A stretch of 64,000 bases of DNA, taken from contig NZ_CP080492.1 of NCBI RefSeq assembly GCF_019464495.1, forward strand, positions 1,054,001 to 1,118,000. Direction: 5' to 3'. Position 1 is the first letter of the stretch. Each line of letters begins with the position of its first letter. The translations under genes were made by a program, and so were the position numbers. Source of the stretch: Leucobacter luti. GTDB lineage: Bacteria; Actinomycetota; Actinomycetes; Actinomycetales; Microbacteriaceae. The notes beneath the pieces are model-generated. The model was not told where the DNA came from and did not search any database. It saw only the letters and a list, made by a program, of their open reading frames with translations. Positions 62,714 through 64,000 of this stretch are shown here, in pieces.

Positions 62714-64000
62714 TCAGGTTTTGCCCCACGAGTGTGACCTTCCCGTAGCTTCGGATACGACGATGCAGGCAAGCCCGACATAGATTACCGAGGCAAGGAC
62801 GAAGGTTGCTCCGGCAGCCACCAGGATGCGGAGCGCATCGTGGAGGCCCTCGGAGGCCTCAAGCGAAGAGAGTACCGCCAGAAGCGGGAACATCGAGAGC
62901 GCTATCGAGAAAACGACACGGACCACCGGCGCATCCGCGAATGCGCGGGACGCGATCCCAGCGATCGAAGCGACGACGCAATATCCGAAGAACGCGGGGA
63001 GCAGAATCCAAGGAACTCCGAAGCTCATGAATTGGAGCCCCGACCACAGCATGACCGCAGGCGCGATGGTCAAGCAATCCGCAACTGCGTTCAGGAATAT
63101 GGCCACTGCTCCGATTGCTCGAACTGGAGCCCCAGAGAGTCTCAAATGTTGATGGTCAAGGTCCGTAGTCAGTGCTTGAGCGGGAGCAGCGACTGCGACA
63201 AGCAAGAGCACTGCGATCAGGCCAACGTACATCGGAATGAGGTCTCGGGCGACAAAGGACGCGAGGACAATTGCAAGAGAACCGATAAGGAGCCCCAAAA
63301 GGGGAAACACTCGACGTCGTGTCTGAGCGAAGTGCCCAACGGCCACCGCGAGCGATCTCGCCTCGGGCCACCGTTCCCAGGAACGAAGTCCAGTCTTGAA
63401 CCCCCGCGCTTGAATCGTGTGTGTGTCTCCTGTGCCAGAAAAAGCGAGCGCGAGTTTGTGCGCAAGGATGCTCTCTTCCACCGCAGGTTCCATGATCCTC
63501 TGTGCACCATTGAGAACGACGCCGAGGAGTCCGAGCGAAGCAAGAATCAGCACGAGACTCATCGCAGGTATTCCTAGTTCCGGATACACGACCCCAGAGA
63601 GGACAGATCGAATTGGTGCGAGGAGATCTACTGGTCGGGCACTGCCGTGAGCCGGTGTGAGCGTTTGCCAGGCACAGATGGCTGTCCACGCGGCGATGAG
63701 CACTGGGCAGGCGTACGCGAGGGCCTTTCGCGCCAGTAGGAACCTACTCTGAGCTATGAGATGTGCGAGCAACGAGACAGCTCTCACGAACAATACGAGC
63801 GAGACAACTGATGTTGCAGCAGTCAAGGAGTGGATAGCTGGTGCACCGCGAAAGATAAGCGCCACTGTTGATGCCCCGAGCGTTCCGAAGAACGCCAGGA
63901 CAGCGCTGAGCATTCCGTGAAAAACGAGGGCAATTTGGGGTCCGCGCGGGCTCTGGAGCAACCAAGACGCGTCAGCAAGAGAGATTCGCAGAGGTGATCC
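62714..64000 (-). CDS. exporter-like polytopic membrane protein, 5' partial
   Basis: The frame is open to the window edge on the minus strand; the first visible residues, SPLRISLADASWLLQSPRGPQ, resemble the N-terminal part of actinobacterial ABC-2/DUF6297-type exporter permeases, so the true start lies beyond 64000. About ten hydrophobic segments are visible and a central hydrophilic stretch (GDTHTIQARGFKTGLRSWERW). Probably half of an ABC export system whose ATPase is outside the window. The TetR gene 158 nt downstream may regulate it. Confidence 0.75.
   Translation of the reverse strand, partial: GSPLRISLADASWLLQSPRGPQIALVFHGMLSAVLAFFGTLGASTVALIFRGAPAIHSLTAATSVVSLVLFVRAVSLLAHLIAQSRFLLARKALAYACPVLIAAWTAICAWQTLTPAHGSARPVDLLAPIRSVLSGVVYPELGIPAMSLVLILASLGLLGVVLNGAQRIMEPAVEESILAHKLALAFSGTGDTHTIQARGFKTGLRSWERWPEARSLAVAVGHFAQTRRRVFPLLGLLIGSLAIVLASFVARDLIPMYVGLIAVLLLVAVAAPAQALTTDLDHQHLRLSGAPVRAIGAVAIFLNAVADCLTIAPAVMLWSGLQFMSFGVPWILLPAFFGYCVVASIAGIASRAFADAPVVRVVFSIALSMFPLLAVLSSLEASEGLHDALRILVAAGATFVLASVIYVGLACIVVSEATGRSHSWGKT

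Noticed and set aside
1..64000. tRNA or rRNA genes, insertion sequences, prophage or plasmid origin
   Set aside because: No cloverleaf, rRNA-like block, transposase, integrase or origin repeats were recognised on reading; a covariance-model scan was not possible here.

Overview
The window is G+C-rich, with GTG/TTG starts, Shine-Dalgarno-led genes and gene order typical of Microbacteriaceae. A Leucobacter-like actinobacterium fits best: it has actinobacterial neighbourhoods (tilS-hpt-ftsH-folE-folP/B-folK-DUF3180-PH proteins-lysS; DUF6350 next to purN-purH), a full phenylacetate (paa) cluster and a branched-chain 2-oxoacid dehydrogenase. No rRNA, tRNA, CRISPR array, transposase or phage gene was seen.

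Layout. 1-9.1 kb: a 5'-truncated FAD/[2Fe-2S] oxidoreductase, a Liv-type ABC importer, an agmatine deiminase and a 2-oxoglutarate-semialdehyde dehydrogenase. This looks like a hydroxyproline/amino-acid catabolic locus, and two similar palindromes lie before the liv operon and the dehydrogenase. 9.2-18 kb: a META lipoprotein, then on the minus strand DUF6350, a TPP riboswitch, thiB-thiP, a P-loop kinase, purN and purH. 18-25 kb: a NitT/TauT-type ABC operon beside a two-component system, a GAP-family membrane protein and cardiolipin synthase. 25-37 kb: lysS, DUF2520 and PH-domain proteins, the folate genes, ftsH, hpt and tilS, all minus. 37-43 kb: ppa, an M23 peptidase, an OhrR-like regulator, an acyl-CoA dehydrogenase, a YbaK protein, an MHS-family transporter and an Lrp/AsnC regulator. 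44-60.4 kb: the BCDH operon (E1a, E1b, E2), then the lower phenylacetate operon (thiolase, hydratase, hydroxyacyl-CoA dehydrogenase, PaaZ), a TetR regulator, paaK-paaI, and paaABCDE with an isomerase and a second thioesterase. 60.5-64 kb: a serine-hydrolase lipoprotein, a TetR regulator and part of an exporter-like membrane protein.

How genes work together. PaaK activates phenylacetate, PaaABCDE epoxidises the ring, the PaaG-like protein isomerises it, PaaZ opens and oxidises it, and hydratase, dehydrogenase and thiolase yield acetyl-CoA and succinyl-CoA. Three PaaR-type operators (before the thiolase operon, between paaI and paaA, and before the MHS transporter) suggest one TetR-controlled regulon that includes an uptake protein.

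Sequence quality. At least nine genes carry frame breaks that single-base insertions repair, and every break behaves as a one-base deletion. Two hit genes expected to be indispensable (folK, tilS), and E2 carries three that sum to a codon. Uncorrected sequencing or assembly deletions explain this better than decay, so these genes are annotated across their full spans.
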